DNA from: JAGVSZ01 sp963716855
GTDB taxonomy: Bacteria > Pseudomonadota > Gammaproteobacteria > Burkholderiales > SG8-39
Assembly (NCBI GenBank): GCA_963716855.1
Contig: CAVQUV010000019.1
Span: 310,001-374,000, forward strand
DNA: 64,000 nt
Reading direction: 5' to 3'
Both the position numbers and the translations under genes were made by a program. The notes beneath the pieces were generated by a model. The model was not told where the DNA came from. It ran no database searches and saw only the letters and a program-made list of their open reading frames with translations. Shown here piece by piece: positions 41,762-49,985 of the stretch (position 1 is the first letter of the stretch; every line of letters begins with the position of its first letter).

Positions 41762-42313
41762 TTACACCTCGATCTTTTCTTTGTGCTCGAGCACGATGCC
41801 GGTACGCGCGGCCCAGACGCTCTTGATCGTTTCGGACACCCCCTGGATGATCAGCAGCACGCAGGTGAGCGGCACCACCGCCTTGAAGGGCCACAGGATC
41901 GGGCGCCAGGGCGTCTGCTCCGAGGTCTCCATGATGGAGAACGCATACCACGCCTCGTTCGCGCTGACGAAGAAGAACAGGATCAGCGACGGGAAGAAGA
42001 AGACGAGGTAGGCGATCGAGTCGATCATGCCCTTGGTCCTGGTCGACCAGCGCTCGAAGAAGAAGTCGGTGCGGATGTGCGCGCCCTTGTGCAGGGCGTA
42101 GGCCGAGCCGAGCATGAAGATCGTGCCGTAGAGCATGAAGGTGATGTCGAACGACCAGATCGTCGGCGCGTTGAAGAAGTACCGCGCGATCACTTCGTAG
42201 CTCACCGCCAGCACGAGCGGCACGGACAGCCAGGAGATCCAGCCCCCGGTCGTGTCGGTGAACTTGTCGATCACGTTGACGAGCTTGATCAGGCCTGGCG
42301 ACGGTACCGACAT
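41762..42313 (-). CDS. TRAP transporter small permease subunit (DctQ/FcbT2-like), operon 2
   Basis: 183 residues from ATG 42313. Four helices with VSYEVIARYFFNAPTIWSFD, LYGTIFMLGSAYALHKGAHI and the WRPILWPFKAVVPLTCVLLI block, typical of the FcbT2 branch. It follows dctP3 after a 110-bp gap with a strong hairpin and is packed against dctM2. Confidence 0.93.
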   Translation of the reverse strand: MSVPSPGLIKLVNVIDKFTDTTGGWISWLSVPLVLAVSYEVIARYFFNAPTIWSFDITFMLYGTIFMLGSAYALHKGAHIRTDFFFERWSTRTKGMIDSIAYLVFFFPSLILFFFVSANEAWYAFSIMETSEQTPWRPILWPFKAVVPLTCVLLIIQGVSETIKSVWAARTGIVLEHKEKIEV

Positions 42314-42346
42314 GCACTGCCTCCGCTTGGAGCCTCGCTGAAACGC

Positions 42347-42371
42347 GGCCCGCCGCTCGAGGCGGCGGGCC
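42347..42371. repeat. Perfect hairpin between dctP and dctQ of TRAP operon 2
   Basis: GGCCCGCCGC (42347-42356), loop TCGAG, GCGGCGGGCC (42362-42371): ten perfect pairs. It matches in position, not in sequence, the hairpin at 28896-28923 in operon 1. Likely an mRNA-stabilising or partial terminator element that raises binding-protein output. Confidence 0.75.
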
Positions 42372-42423
42372 TTTCTTCCTTGCGGCCCGGAGCGCGCAGC
42401 GCGCGCCCCGGGCGCCGTTCCGG

Positions 42424-43599
42424 TTACTTCTTGGCCGCTGCCGGCGCGGCCTTCGCGGCCGGAGCCGCGCCCTTCTCGGGGAAGTAGTAGTTGGCCGCGA
42501 ACGAGTACGGCGGGAACATGAACCGCTTCGCGGGCACGACGATCGACGCATACGCGCGCTGCGATTCGAGCACCTTCTTGAAGTACGGGCTCTTCTCCGA
42601 CTCTTCCTTCGCGATGATGTCCCAGGTCTTCAGGAACTCGATCAGGATGTCGGGCGGCGTGCGCAGGATCTGCACGCCGTGCTTCTCCTGCAGCTCCTTG
42701 ATCGCATCGGCGTTCTGGCGCTGCCACTTCGCCCACCAGATGAGGTAGGTCTCGTTCGCCGCCGACTTGATGATCTCCTGATGCTGCGGCGACAGGGCCT
42801 TCCAGACGTCGCCGTTGAACAGCAGCTCGCCGACGGTGGTGTTCTCGTGCATGCCCGGGGTGTAGTGGTACTTCCACACGTTCTGGAAGCCCAGGCGCAG
42901 ATCCTCCACGCCGCCGACCCACTCCGCGCAGTCGATCACGCCGCGCTGCGCCGCCGGGATGATCTCGCCACCCGGCATGTTCACCGTCTGCATGCCCATG
43001 CGCTGCCAGACTTCGGCGGCCATTCCGGTCTGGCGGCATTTCATGCCCTTGAAGTCGGCGAGGTTCTTGATCGGCCGCTTGAACCACCCGAACGCCTGCG
43101 GACCGGACGGCAGCACCGGCAGCCACACCACGTTCAGCTTGAGCTCCTTCTGATAGAACTCGGTAATGAGATCGAAGCCCCCGCCGTTGTAGACCCAGCC
43201 CATGTAGTCGATGAAGTCCATCCCGAACGTGCCGCCGGGCCCGCCGGTGACCAGGATCGCGGCCTTGTTCTTGCCGACCCAGTAGCCGGCCCAGGCATGC
43301 GCGCCGTCCAGCACCTTCTTGTGCGTCGCGTCGAGCACCTCGAACGCGGGCACGACCTGGCCGGCGGGCATGGTGTCGATCTTCAGGGTGCCGGCCGAGA
43401 GCTTGTTGACGCGCTCGGCCCAGAACGTGAAGTTCTCGTACAGCGTGAGCGAGGCGGGCCAGGTGGCCTGCATCTTCAGCGTGACGGTCGGCGCCTGCGC
43501 CTGAGCCTGAGCGGGCAGACTGGTTAGGGACAACGCACCGACGGCGAGCGCGCCAATGCCGGCCGCGCGTACGCGCGACCATGCAGCCGATTGCATCAT
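42424..43599 (-). CDS. TRAP transporter substrate-binding protein (TakP/FcbT1-like), first gene of operon 2
   Basis: 391 residues from ATG 43599 with AGGAGG upstream (a second ATG follows directly). Sec leader ending near AQAQAQAP. QATWPASLTLYENFTFWAER, MPAGQVVPAFEVLDAT, FKGMKCRQTG and NMPGGEIIPAAQRGVIDCAEW show the mannitol/chloroaromatic-type branch of TRAP binding proteins, close to TakP, which binds oxo acids. It heads dctP-dctQ-dctM-dehydratase-dctP. Confidence 0.93.
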   Translation of the reverse strand: MMQSAAWSRVRAAGIGALAVGALSLTSLPAQAQAQAPTVTLKMQATWPASLTLYENFTFWAERVNKLSAGTLKIDTMPAGQVVPAFEVLDATHKKVLDGAHAWAGYWVGKNKAAILVTGGPGGTFGMDFIDYMGWVYNGGGFDLITEFYQKELKLNVVWLPVLPSGPQAFGWFKRPIKNLADFKGMKCRQTGMAAEVWQRMGMQTVNMPGGEIIPAAQRGVIDCAEWVGGVEDLRLGFQNVWKYHYTPGMHENTTVGELLFNGDVWKALSPQHQEIIKSAANETYLIWWAKWQRQNADAIKELQEKHGVQILRTPPDILIEFLKTWDIIAKEESEKSPYFKKVLESQRAYASIVVPAKRFMFPPYSFAANYYFPEKGAAPAAKAAPAAAKK

Positions 43600-43847
43600 G
43601 GCTTTCCTCCTAATGGACAGCTGGTCATGTGCCATCGGGACGCTGGCGCCGGTGTTGCGCCCTCCCCGCGGCTCCTCCTGGTGACTGCGGTGCGACAGCC
43701 ACCCTCCTCGGCGCCGCGCACCGGGGCTTCCGCTCGCGGTCGAACGCGGGCGGAAGCGCCGCACGCGCGGAAGTAGGCCCGACTTCGCCGGGAGTGTCAA
43801 CTGGGGTTCGGCGCGCTGCAGCGCAGCGGCCGAGCGTTAGCCGACCG
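43600..43847. other. 248-bp intergenic stretch
   Basis: Between the dctP3 start and the ybdK stop, both on the minus strand. It should contain the promoter of TRAP operon 2, but I see no convincing -35/-10 pair, operator palindrome or coding potential. Confidence 0.5.
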
Positions 43848-44963
43848 TCAGTTTCCCCGCCACTCGCCGCATGCGAAACGCACCACATCGGGGAGCGCGC
43901 CCCGCTGCTCGAGCACCTCGCGCAGCGTGCGGGCGTCGTTGGTCCGTGCGGTGGCCATCTGCTTCAGGGCGACGAGCGCCGCGCCGCTGCCGGTCCGCTC
44001 CGCGTAAGGCATGACCCGTCCGATCGTCGCCACGATCTCCTCGGCGAGCGCGGCGTGCTGCTGCGTGGCGGGATCGACGATGGTCGCCGCGAAGCCGAAC
44101 CGGCACGCCTGGAAGCGGTTGTAGCTGTAGACGAGCGGGAGCCGCGGGTCGGGCCGCCACGCGCGGTCCTCGGTCAGCGCCGCGGAAAGCGCCTGCGCAT
44201 AAGCCGCGAGCTGGGCGGCCCGGCCGACCGCGAGCGGGGTATCGAAAACGCGGATCTCGACCGTGCCGTACTCCGGCTTGGGGCGGATGTCCCAGTAGAA
44301 GTCCTTCATGCTCTCGACGATGCCGTAGGACCGCATCGTCTCGAAGTAGTGCTCGAAGTCCTGCCAGTCCCCGACCGTCGGCATGATGCCCGCGAGCGGA
44401 AAGGCGTTGACGACGTTCAGGCGCGAGGAGTCGAACTGCGTGTCGACGCCGAGCGAGAACGGCGACGAGGCGGACAGCGCGATGAAGTGGGGCGCGTAGC
44501 GCGCGAGCCCCTGCGCGAGCCGCACGGCCTCGTCGCCGGAGCGCACGCCGATGTGCACGTGCTGCCCGAACACCGTGAACTGCTTCGCGAGGTAGCCGTA
44601 CAGCTCCGAGACGTGCTTGAAGCGCGGCGTGTCGTAGATGCGCCGCTCGCTCCATTTCTGGAACGGATGCGTGCCGCCGCCGGCGATGCCGAGGTTCAGG
44701 CGTGCCGCGGCATCGGCGAGCACGTCGCGCAGCGCGACGAGCTCGGCGTGCAGGTCCGCGTAGCCGCGGCAGATCCCGGTGGAGAGCTCGATCATGCTCT
44801 CGGTGATCTCGGGCTTGATCTCGCCCGGATGCTTCGCCTTCTTCACCGCGGCAAGGAGGTCGGAGGCGCCGCGCGTGAGGTTCCAGTCGCGCGTGTTGAC
44901 GAGCTGCAGCTCGAGCTCGACGCCGAGCGTGAGCGGTTCCGAGCGCTTGAACTCGAGGATCAT
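43848..44963 (-). CDS. YbdK-family carboxylate-amine ligase (glutamate-cysteine ligase 2 fold)
   Basis: 371 residues from ATG 44963. GCS2 family: LTLGVELELQLVNTRDWNL at the start, EITESMIELSTGICRG, GGGTHPFQKW, QHVHIGVRSGDEAV, LSASSPFSLGVDTQFDSSR and PEYGTVEIRVFDTPL. YbdK has weak glutamate-cysteine ligase activity in E. coli; its real substrates are unknown. Seven bases separate it from the antiporter gene upstream, suggesting one operon. Confidence 0.93.
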   Translation of the reverse strand: MILEFKRSEPLTLGVELELQLVNTRDWNLTRGASDLLAAVKKAKHPGEIKPEITESMIELSTGICRGYADLHAELVALRDVLADAAARLNLGIAGGGTHPFQKWSERRIYDTPRFKHVSELYGYLAKQFTVFGQHVHIGVRSGDEAVRLAQGLARYAPHFIALSASSPFSLGVDTQFDSSRLNVVNAFPLAGIMPTVGDWQDFEHYFETMRSYGIVESMKDFYWDIRPKPEYGTVEIRVFDTPLAVGRAAQLAAYAQALSAALTEDRAWRPDPRLPLVYSYNRFQACRFGFAATIVDPATQQHAALAEEIVATIGRVMPYAERTGSGAALVALKQMATARTNDARTLREVLEQRGALPDVVRFACGEWRGN

Positions 44964-44970
44964 CGCGCGC

Positions 44971-46179
44971 CTACGCGCCTTCCTCGGCCTCGCCCGCGCG
45001 CCGGAGCGCGAACTGGGTCGCAATGGGCCCGGCGAGCTCGAGCAGCACCACCGCCGCGAGCACGACCGGCGCCACGCTCGCGCGGATCTCGGGGTAGAGC
45101 GCCGCGGTCTGGTGCACCAGCACGACCGCGAGCCCGGACATCGGCGCCAGCGCAGTGGCGAGCAGCACGCCCTTGCGCCATTCGAGGCCGACGAGCGGCG
45201 CGAACGCGAGCACCCCGACCGCCTTGCCCGCAAACCGCACCAGCGCGAACGCGAGCCCCGCTGCCCCGGCCGTGGCGAGCAGCGCCAGATCGAGGCTCGC
45301 GCCGGAGATCACGAACAGGCAGACGTAGAAGAGCTGGCCCGCGTTGCCCGAATCGACCACGACGAGGTGGTGGTCGCGGTCCGCGTTGCGCACGAGCGCA
45401 CCCATGCCGAGGAGCGCGAGCAGCACCGAGAGCTTGAGCGCGATCGCGATCCCCACGGTCATCACCACCATCGCGATGACCGCGATGAACTGCCGCTCCG
45501 GCGATTTTCCGATCAGTCCGGCCAGGCGCAGCGTGAGCCATCCCGCCAGCGCGGCGAGCACGGCCGAGCCGCCGAGCAAGTAGAGCGGGTGGGTGATCAT
45601 CGTCAGCCAGCCCCCCCGGTACTCGAAATGCAGCCACGGAATGAGCACGGTGAGCGCGAGGAACGCCAGCACGCCGTTGATCGCGGTGACGATCAGCGCG
45701 CGCTCGGTGACCTGTCCCTCGGCGCGCAGGTCGGCCGCGACGCGCATCAGGGCCGCGGGCGAGGTCGACACCGCGATCGCCGCCGCGACACCCGCGGCGA
45801 GGGGAACCAGGTCGAAGTAGTAGTGCAGCGTGAAGAACACCAGCGCGGCCGCGCCGAGCGACTCGGCGACGCCCATCAGCGCGAGCGCCGGCGTGCGCCG
45901 CAGCCACGCGAGATCGAGCCGCTGGCCGAGCTCGAAGAGCACCAGGCCGACCGCGACGTCGGCGAACACGCCGAGCTCCTCGAGCACTGGCGTGTCGATC
46001 AACCCCAGCCCGCCCGGCCCGAGCGCAAGGCCGGCCGCGGCGTAGCCGGTGATCCGCGGCAGCCGCAGGAAGCGGCGCACCGCTTCCCCGCAGGCGACGC
46101 CCACGGCCAGCAGCGCCCCAATCCAGAACATCTGGTTCGCGAGCGGCGGCCAGTTCGGCAGGAACGCGAGCTCCGGCAT
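44971..46179 (-). CDS. CPA2-type cation/proton antiporter (Kef-like, without TrkA domain)
   Basis: 402 residues, 12-13 helices. RLPRITGYAAAGLALGPGGL, LGVFADVAVGLVLFELGQRL and AVSTSPAALMRVAADLRAEG match the Na+/H+ exchanger domain of KefB/KefC-like proteins. The protein ends with the last helix, so no NAD-binding TrkA-N domain is present. Ion specificity (K+ or Na+) is open. Likely cotranscribed with ybdK; classical Kef systems respond to glutathione adducts, so the neighbouring GCS-fold gene is suggestive. Confidence 0.9.
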   Translation of the reverse strand: MPELAFLPNWPPLANQMFWIGALLAVGVACGEAVRRFLRLPRITGYAAAGLALGPGGLGLIDTPVLEELGVFADVAVGLVLFELGQRLDLAWLRRTPALALMGVAESLGAAALVFFTLHYYFDLVPLAAGVAAAIAVSTSPAALMRVAADLRAEGQVTERALIVTAINGVLAFLALTVLIPWLHFEYRGGWLTMITHPLYLLGGSAVLAALAGWLTLRLAGLIGKSPERQFIAVIAMVVMTVGIAIALKLSVLLALLGMGALVRNADRDHHLVVVDSGNAGQLFYVCLFVISGASLDLALLATAGAAGLAFALVRFAGKAVGVLAFAPLVGLEWRKGVLLATALAPMSGLAVVLVHQTAALYPEIRASVAPVVLAAVVLLELAGPIATQFALRRAGEAEEGA

Positions 46180-46293
46180 CGCTTCTCCAGTTTCATGGCA
46201 ACGCGCGAGGATCGCGGCGCTACCGGCCGGTTACCGCGCCGGCGCGCGGCCGGCGGGCTACTGCCTGAGGGGCCCTCGGAGGGGCCCGGGTGC

Positions 46294-46974
46294 TCAATTC
46301 GCGTCGCGGACGAGAATCATGTGGACCCGGTAGGGTCCGTGCGCGCCGAGCACGATCGTCTGGTCGATGTCGCCGGTGCGCGAGGGCCCCGAGATGAAGT
46401 TCACGAGGCGCGGAAGCTGGCCGAGCTCGGCGCGCGCCAGCGCCCAGCCGTCCTCCATGTGCTTCACGATGCGCGCCGCCGGCACCACGGCGATGTGCGT
46501 CTCCGGCAGCAGGCTGGCCGCCGCCGGCGTCGCCGGGCCCGAAACGACCATCAGGGTACCGGTTTCCGCTAGCGCCGCGAAGACCCCGGTCACCCCGACG
46601 AGGTCACGGTCTTCCGCGCCGCGCGCCTCCAGCGCGAGCCCGGCCCCGGCCCAGTCGAGCTCCGCGAGCGCGGGCCAGACGCAGCCGGTCTTCGGCAGGC
46701 CGTTCGCGGCGAGGTAGCGCGCCGCGGCCGCAGGCACGTCGGCGCGGCGCTCGAGCAACTCGGTCGTGCTCTGCATCGCCTCGGCGCGCGCGCGGAAGCG
46801 CGCGACGAGATCGTCTTCCACGTCCGGCAGCGGACCGCGCGGGTGCGCGGCGATGTAAGTCTCGACCGCGGCGATCTCGGCCTGCGACGGCCGGCTCGAC
46901 GCCCCGCGCCCCTGCGCCTTGCGGATGCGGGCGAGGATCTCCTTGCGGGCGGTGTTGCTATCGCCTACCGGCAT
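46294..46974 (-). CDS. lutC: LutC/YkgG-type LUD-domain protein
   Basis: 226 residues. LUD domain with GVTGVFAALAETGTLMVVSG, then PETHIAVVPAARIVKHMEDGWA and FISGPSRTGDIDQTIVLGAHGP, the LutC signature. LutC works with iron-sulfur protein LutB and LutA in L-lactate oxidation. Neither lutA nor lutB is here: the next gene upstream is pntB, 22 bases away. It is thus an orphan lutC, perhaps serving a lutAB elsewhere or linked to the transhydrogenase operon. Confidence 0.9.
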   Translation of the reverse strand: MPVGDSNTARKEILARIRKAQGRGASSRPSQAEIAAVETYIAAHPRGPLPDVEDDLVARFRARAEAMQSTTELLERRADVPAAAARYLAANGLPKTGCVWPALAELDWAGAGLALEARGAEDRDLVGVTGVFAALAETGTLMVVSGPATPAAASLLPETHIAVVPAARIVKHMEDGWALARAELGQLPRLVNFISGPSRTGDIDQTIVLGAHGPYRVHMILVRDAN

Positions 46975-46996
46975 GACGAGCAGCCAGGCTAAGGCC

Positions 46997-48397
46997 TTAT
47001 TCGATCGCCTTGACGATGTCTTCGACCACCTTCTTGGCGTCGCCGAACACCATCATCGTGCGATCCATGTAGAAGAGCGGGTTGTCGAGGCCGGCGTAAC
47101 CGGCCGCCATCGAGCGCTTGTTGACGAGCACGGTGCGCGCCTTGTGCGCCTCGATGATCGGCATGCCATAGATCGGACTGCCCTTCTCCTCCGCGAGCGG
47201 GTTCACCACGTCATTCGCGCCGAGCACGAAGGCGATGTCCGTCGTCCCGAGGTCGGAGTTGATGTCCTCCATCTCGAACACCTGCTCGTACGGCACCTCG
47301 GCCTCGGCGAGCAGCACGTTCATGTGGCCGGGCATGCGCCCCGCCACCGGGTGAATCGCGTAGCGCACGTTCACGCCCTTGGCGATCAGCTTCTGCGCCA
47401 TCTCCTTCACCGCGTGCTGGGCGCGCGCCACCGCCAGGCCGTACCCCGGGATGATGACCACGCTCTCGGCATTGCCGAGCAGGAAAGCGACGTCGTCGGC
47501 CGATCCGGACTTGACCGTCTTTTGCCCGCTGTCGGTGGCCGCCGTGCCCTCGGCGGCGCCGAAGCCGCCCAGGATCACGCTGAAGAACGAGCGGTTCATC
47601 GCCCGGCACATGATGTAGGACAGGATCGCGCCCGAGGAGCCGACGAGCGACCCGGCGATGATCAGCATCGGGTTGTTGAGCGAGAAGCCGATGCCCGCCG
47701 CCGCCCAGCCCGAGTAGCTGTTCAGCATCGAGATCACCACCGGCATGTCGGCGCCGCCGATCGGGATGATGATGAGCAGGCCGAGCACGAAAGCGAGCGC
47801 GGTCATCACGATGAACGGCGCCCACTGCGCTTCCCTGGAGGCCATGAAGAAGGCCACGCCGAACCCGATCATCGCGATGCCCAGCACGAGGTTCAGCAGG
47901 TGCTGGCCCTTGAACACCACCGGCGCGCTGGAGAAGAGGCGAAACTTCTTGCCCAGCCCGGCGAGCTTGCCGAACGCGATCACCGACCCCGAGAAGGTGA
48001 TGGCGCCCACGAACGTGCCGATGAAGAGCTCGAGCTTGTTGCCGGTCGGGATCGGGTCGGGCAGGTTGAACGCGCCGGGGTTGTTCACCACCGCGATGGC
48101 GATCAGCACCGCGCCCATGCCGACGAGCGAGTGCATCGCGGCGACGAGCTCCGGCATCTGGGTCATCTCGACCCGGCGCGCGACCACGGCGCCGATCGAG
48201 CCGCCGATCAGGATCGCCACCAGGATCAGCTCGACGCGCTGCGTGGTGGCGAGCGTCACCACCACCGCGATGAGCATCCCGATCATGCCGAAGAGGTTGC
48301 CGCGGCGCGCCGACTCCGGATGCGACAGGCCCTTCAGCGCCAGGATGAAGAGCACGCTGGCGGCGAGGTACCACAGGGCGAGTTGGTTGGCGCTCAT
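46997..48397 (-). CDS. pntB: NAD(P) transhydrogenase subunit beta
   Basis: 466 residues. Eight or nine N-terminal helices, then the NADP(H)-binding domain III with VVIIPGYGLAVARAQHAVKE, YAIHPVAGRMPGHMNVLLAE, GANDVVNPLAEEKGSPIYGM and the C-terminal FYMDRTMMVFGDAKKVVEDI. It couples proton entry to NADPH formation. It follows pntAb after three bases. Confidence 0.97.
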   Translation of the reverse strand: MSANQLALWYLAASVLFILALKGLSHPESARRGNLFGMIGMLIAVVVTLATTQRVELILVAILIGGSIGAVVARRVEMTQMPELVAAMHSLVGMGAVLIAIAVVNNPGAFNLPDPIPTGNKLELFIGTFVGAITFSGSVIAFGKLAGLGKKFRLFSSAPVVFKGQHLLNLVLGIAMIGFGVAFFMASREAQWAPFIVMTALAFVLGLLIIIPIGGADMPVVISMLNSYSGWAAAGIGFSLNNPMLIIAGSLVGSSGAILSYIMCRAMNRSFFSVILGGFGAAEGTAATDSGQKTVKSGSADDVAFLLGNAESVVIIPGYGLAVARAQHAVKEMAQKLIAKGVNVRYAIHPVAGRMPGHMNVLLAEAEVPYEQVFEMEDINSDLGTTDIAFVLGANDVVNPLAEEKGSPIYGMPIIEAHKARTVLVNKRSMAAGYAGLDNPLFYMDRTMMVFGDAKKVVEDIVKAIE

Positions 48398-48400
48398 CGT

Positions 48401-48715
48401 CTAGCCCTTCTTGCCGCCCTTCGGCTCCTTCTTCCGGAACATCTCGAGCATCCGCTTGGTCACCAGGAAGCCGCCGAACGTGTTGATCGCCACCAGGCCC
48501 ACCGCCACCGCGCCGAGGATCGAGCCGGCGTCGATGTCCTTGGGTCCGGCGGCGAGAATCGCGCCGACCATGATCACGGAGCTGATCGCGTTGGTGACGC
48601 TCATCAGCGGCGTGTGCAGCGCCGGCGTGACGCCCCAGACCACGTGGTAGCCGACGACGACCGCCAGCACGAAGACGGTGAGATTGACGACGGTGGGGTC
48701 GATCGCTCCGCTCAT
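48401..48715 (-). CDS. pntAb: NAD(P) transhydrogenase subunit alpha part 2 (membrane)
   Basis: 104 residues from ATG 48715, three helices (NLTVFVLAVVVGYHVVWGVT, SVTNAISSVIMVGAILAAG, GAVAVGLVAINTFGGFLVTK) and a Lys-rich tail. This is the split-alpha arrangement common in many Proteobacteria. Two bases after pntAa. Confidence 0.95.
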   Translation of the reverse strand: MSGAIDPTVVNLTVFVLAVVVGYHVVWGVTPALHTPLMSVTNAISSVIMVGAILAAGPKDIDAGSILGAVAVGLVAINTFGGFLVTKRMLEMFRKKEPKGGKKG

Positions 48716-48717
48716 GT

Positions 48718-49845
48718 TCAGCCCTTTTTCACGACCTGGCCATCGATGCACACCAGCGCGCCCGCGATCACCTCGTCCTCGCGGTTCAGCTTGAGCTCGC
48801 CCGACTTCGGGTCGACGAGCAGGTTGATGAAGTTCAGCAGGTTGCGCGCGTACAGGCTGGAAGCGTCCGCGCCGACGAGCGCGGGGAGGTTGGCCAGCCC
48901 GACGATCTTCACGCCGTGCTTGACCACGATCTTGTCGCGCTCCGAGAGCGGGCAGTTGCCGCCCTGCTCCACCGCGAGGTCGACGATCACCGAGCCGGGC
49001 TTCATCGCCTTCACGGTCTCCTCGCGGATCAGGATCGGCGCCGGCCTGCCGGGAATCAGCGCGGTCGTGATGACGATGTCGGCGGCCTTCGCGCGCTCGT
49101 GCACGAGCTCGCCCTGCCGGCGCTTGTAGTCCTCGCTCATCTCGCGGGCATAGCCGCCCGCCGTCTCGGCCTGCTTCTTCTCCTCGTCGGTCATCGCGAC
49201 TTCGACGAACTTCGCGCCGAGCGACTCGACCTGCTCCTTCACCGCCGGGCGCACGTCGAACGCCTCGATCACCGCGCCGAGCCGCTTGGCGGTCGCGATC
49301 GCCTGCAGGCCCGCCACGCCGGCGCCCATCACCAGCACTCGCGCCGCCTTCACCGTCCCCGCGGCGGTCATCAGCATCGGCATGAAGCGGCCGTATTCGT
49401 TCGCGGCCAGCATGACCGCCTTGTAGCCGGCGATGTTCGCCTGCGAGGAGAGCACGTCCATGGCCTGCGCGCGCGTGATGCGCGGCAGCCACTCCATCGC
49501 GAAGCCGGCCACACCGGTCTTCGCCAGCGCATCGATGGCGGCGCCGTCGTACGGGTTCAGCAGCCCGATCAGGATCGAGCCCCGCTTGAGGCTCCCGAGC
49601 TCGCCCGCCTCCGGTGCGCGCACCTTGAGCACGATGTCGGATTGCGCGTAGATCTCCGCGGCCGACGCGACGATGGTCGCGCCGGCGGCCTGGAAATCGG
49701 CATCGGGCACCGCCGCGTTGACGCCCGCCCCCGACTGCACCAGCAGCTGATGCTTGCCGCCGGCCGCGAGCTTCTTCACCGTTTCGGGGGTCGCGGCGAC
49801 GCGCGATTCGCCCGGACGGGTCTCGGCTGGAACGCCGATGCGCAT
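48718..49845 (-). CDS. pntAa: NAD(P) transhydrogenase subunit alpha part 1 (NAD-binding)
   Basis: 375 residues from ATG 49845. Alanine-dehydrogenase-like fold: MRIGVPAETRPGESRVAATP, MEWLPRITRAQAMDVLSSQA with the RQD-loop region, and the NAD-binding VLVMGAGVAGLQAIATAKRL. Mobile loop and SVIVDLAVEQGGNCP follow. First gene of pntAa-pntAb-pntB, with lutC after. GGAGG lies upstream of the ATG as CCTCC on the plus strand. No regulator site was seen in the 140 bp before it. Confidence 0.97.
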   Translation of the reverse strand: MRIGVPAETRPGESRVAATPETVKKLAAGGKHQLLVQSGAGVNAAVPDADFQAAGATIVASAAEIYAQSDIVLKVRAPEAGELGSLKRGSILIGLLNPYDGAAIDALAKTGVAGFAMEWLPRITRAQAMDVLSSQANIAGYKAVMLAANEYGRFMPMLMTAAGTVKAARVLVMGAGVAGLQAIATAKRLGAVIEAFDVRPAVKEQVESLGAKFVEVAMTDEEKKQAETAGGYAREMSEDYKRRQGELVHERAKAADIVITTALIPGRPAPILIREETVKAMKPGSVIVDLAVEQGGNCPLSERDKIVVKHGVKIVGLANLPALVGADASSLYARNLLNFINLLVDPKSGELKLNREDEVIAGALVCIDGQVVKKG

Positions 49846-49985
49846 GGAGGTCCCCTTGTTTCCCGGAGTGCCGGCAGCGTTGTGTTGTACTAGGCCGGCG
49901 TTGCAGCGCGGGATGATACCCCAGCCACCCGCCGCGGCGCCATTTGCGCCGATCACGCCGGCCGATGAAACCGCCGGGCCGGGCG

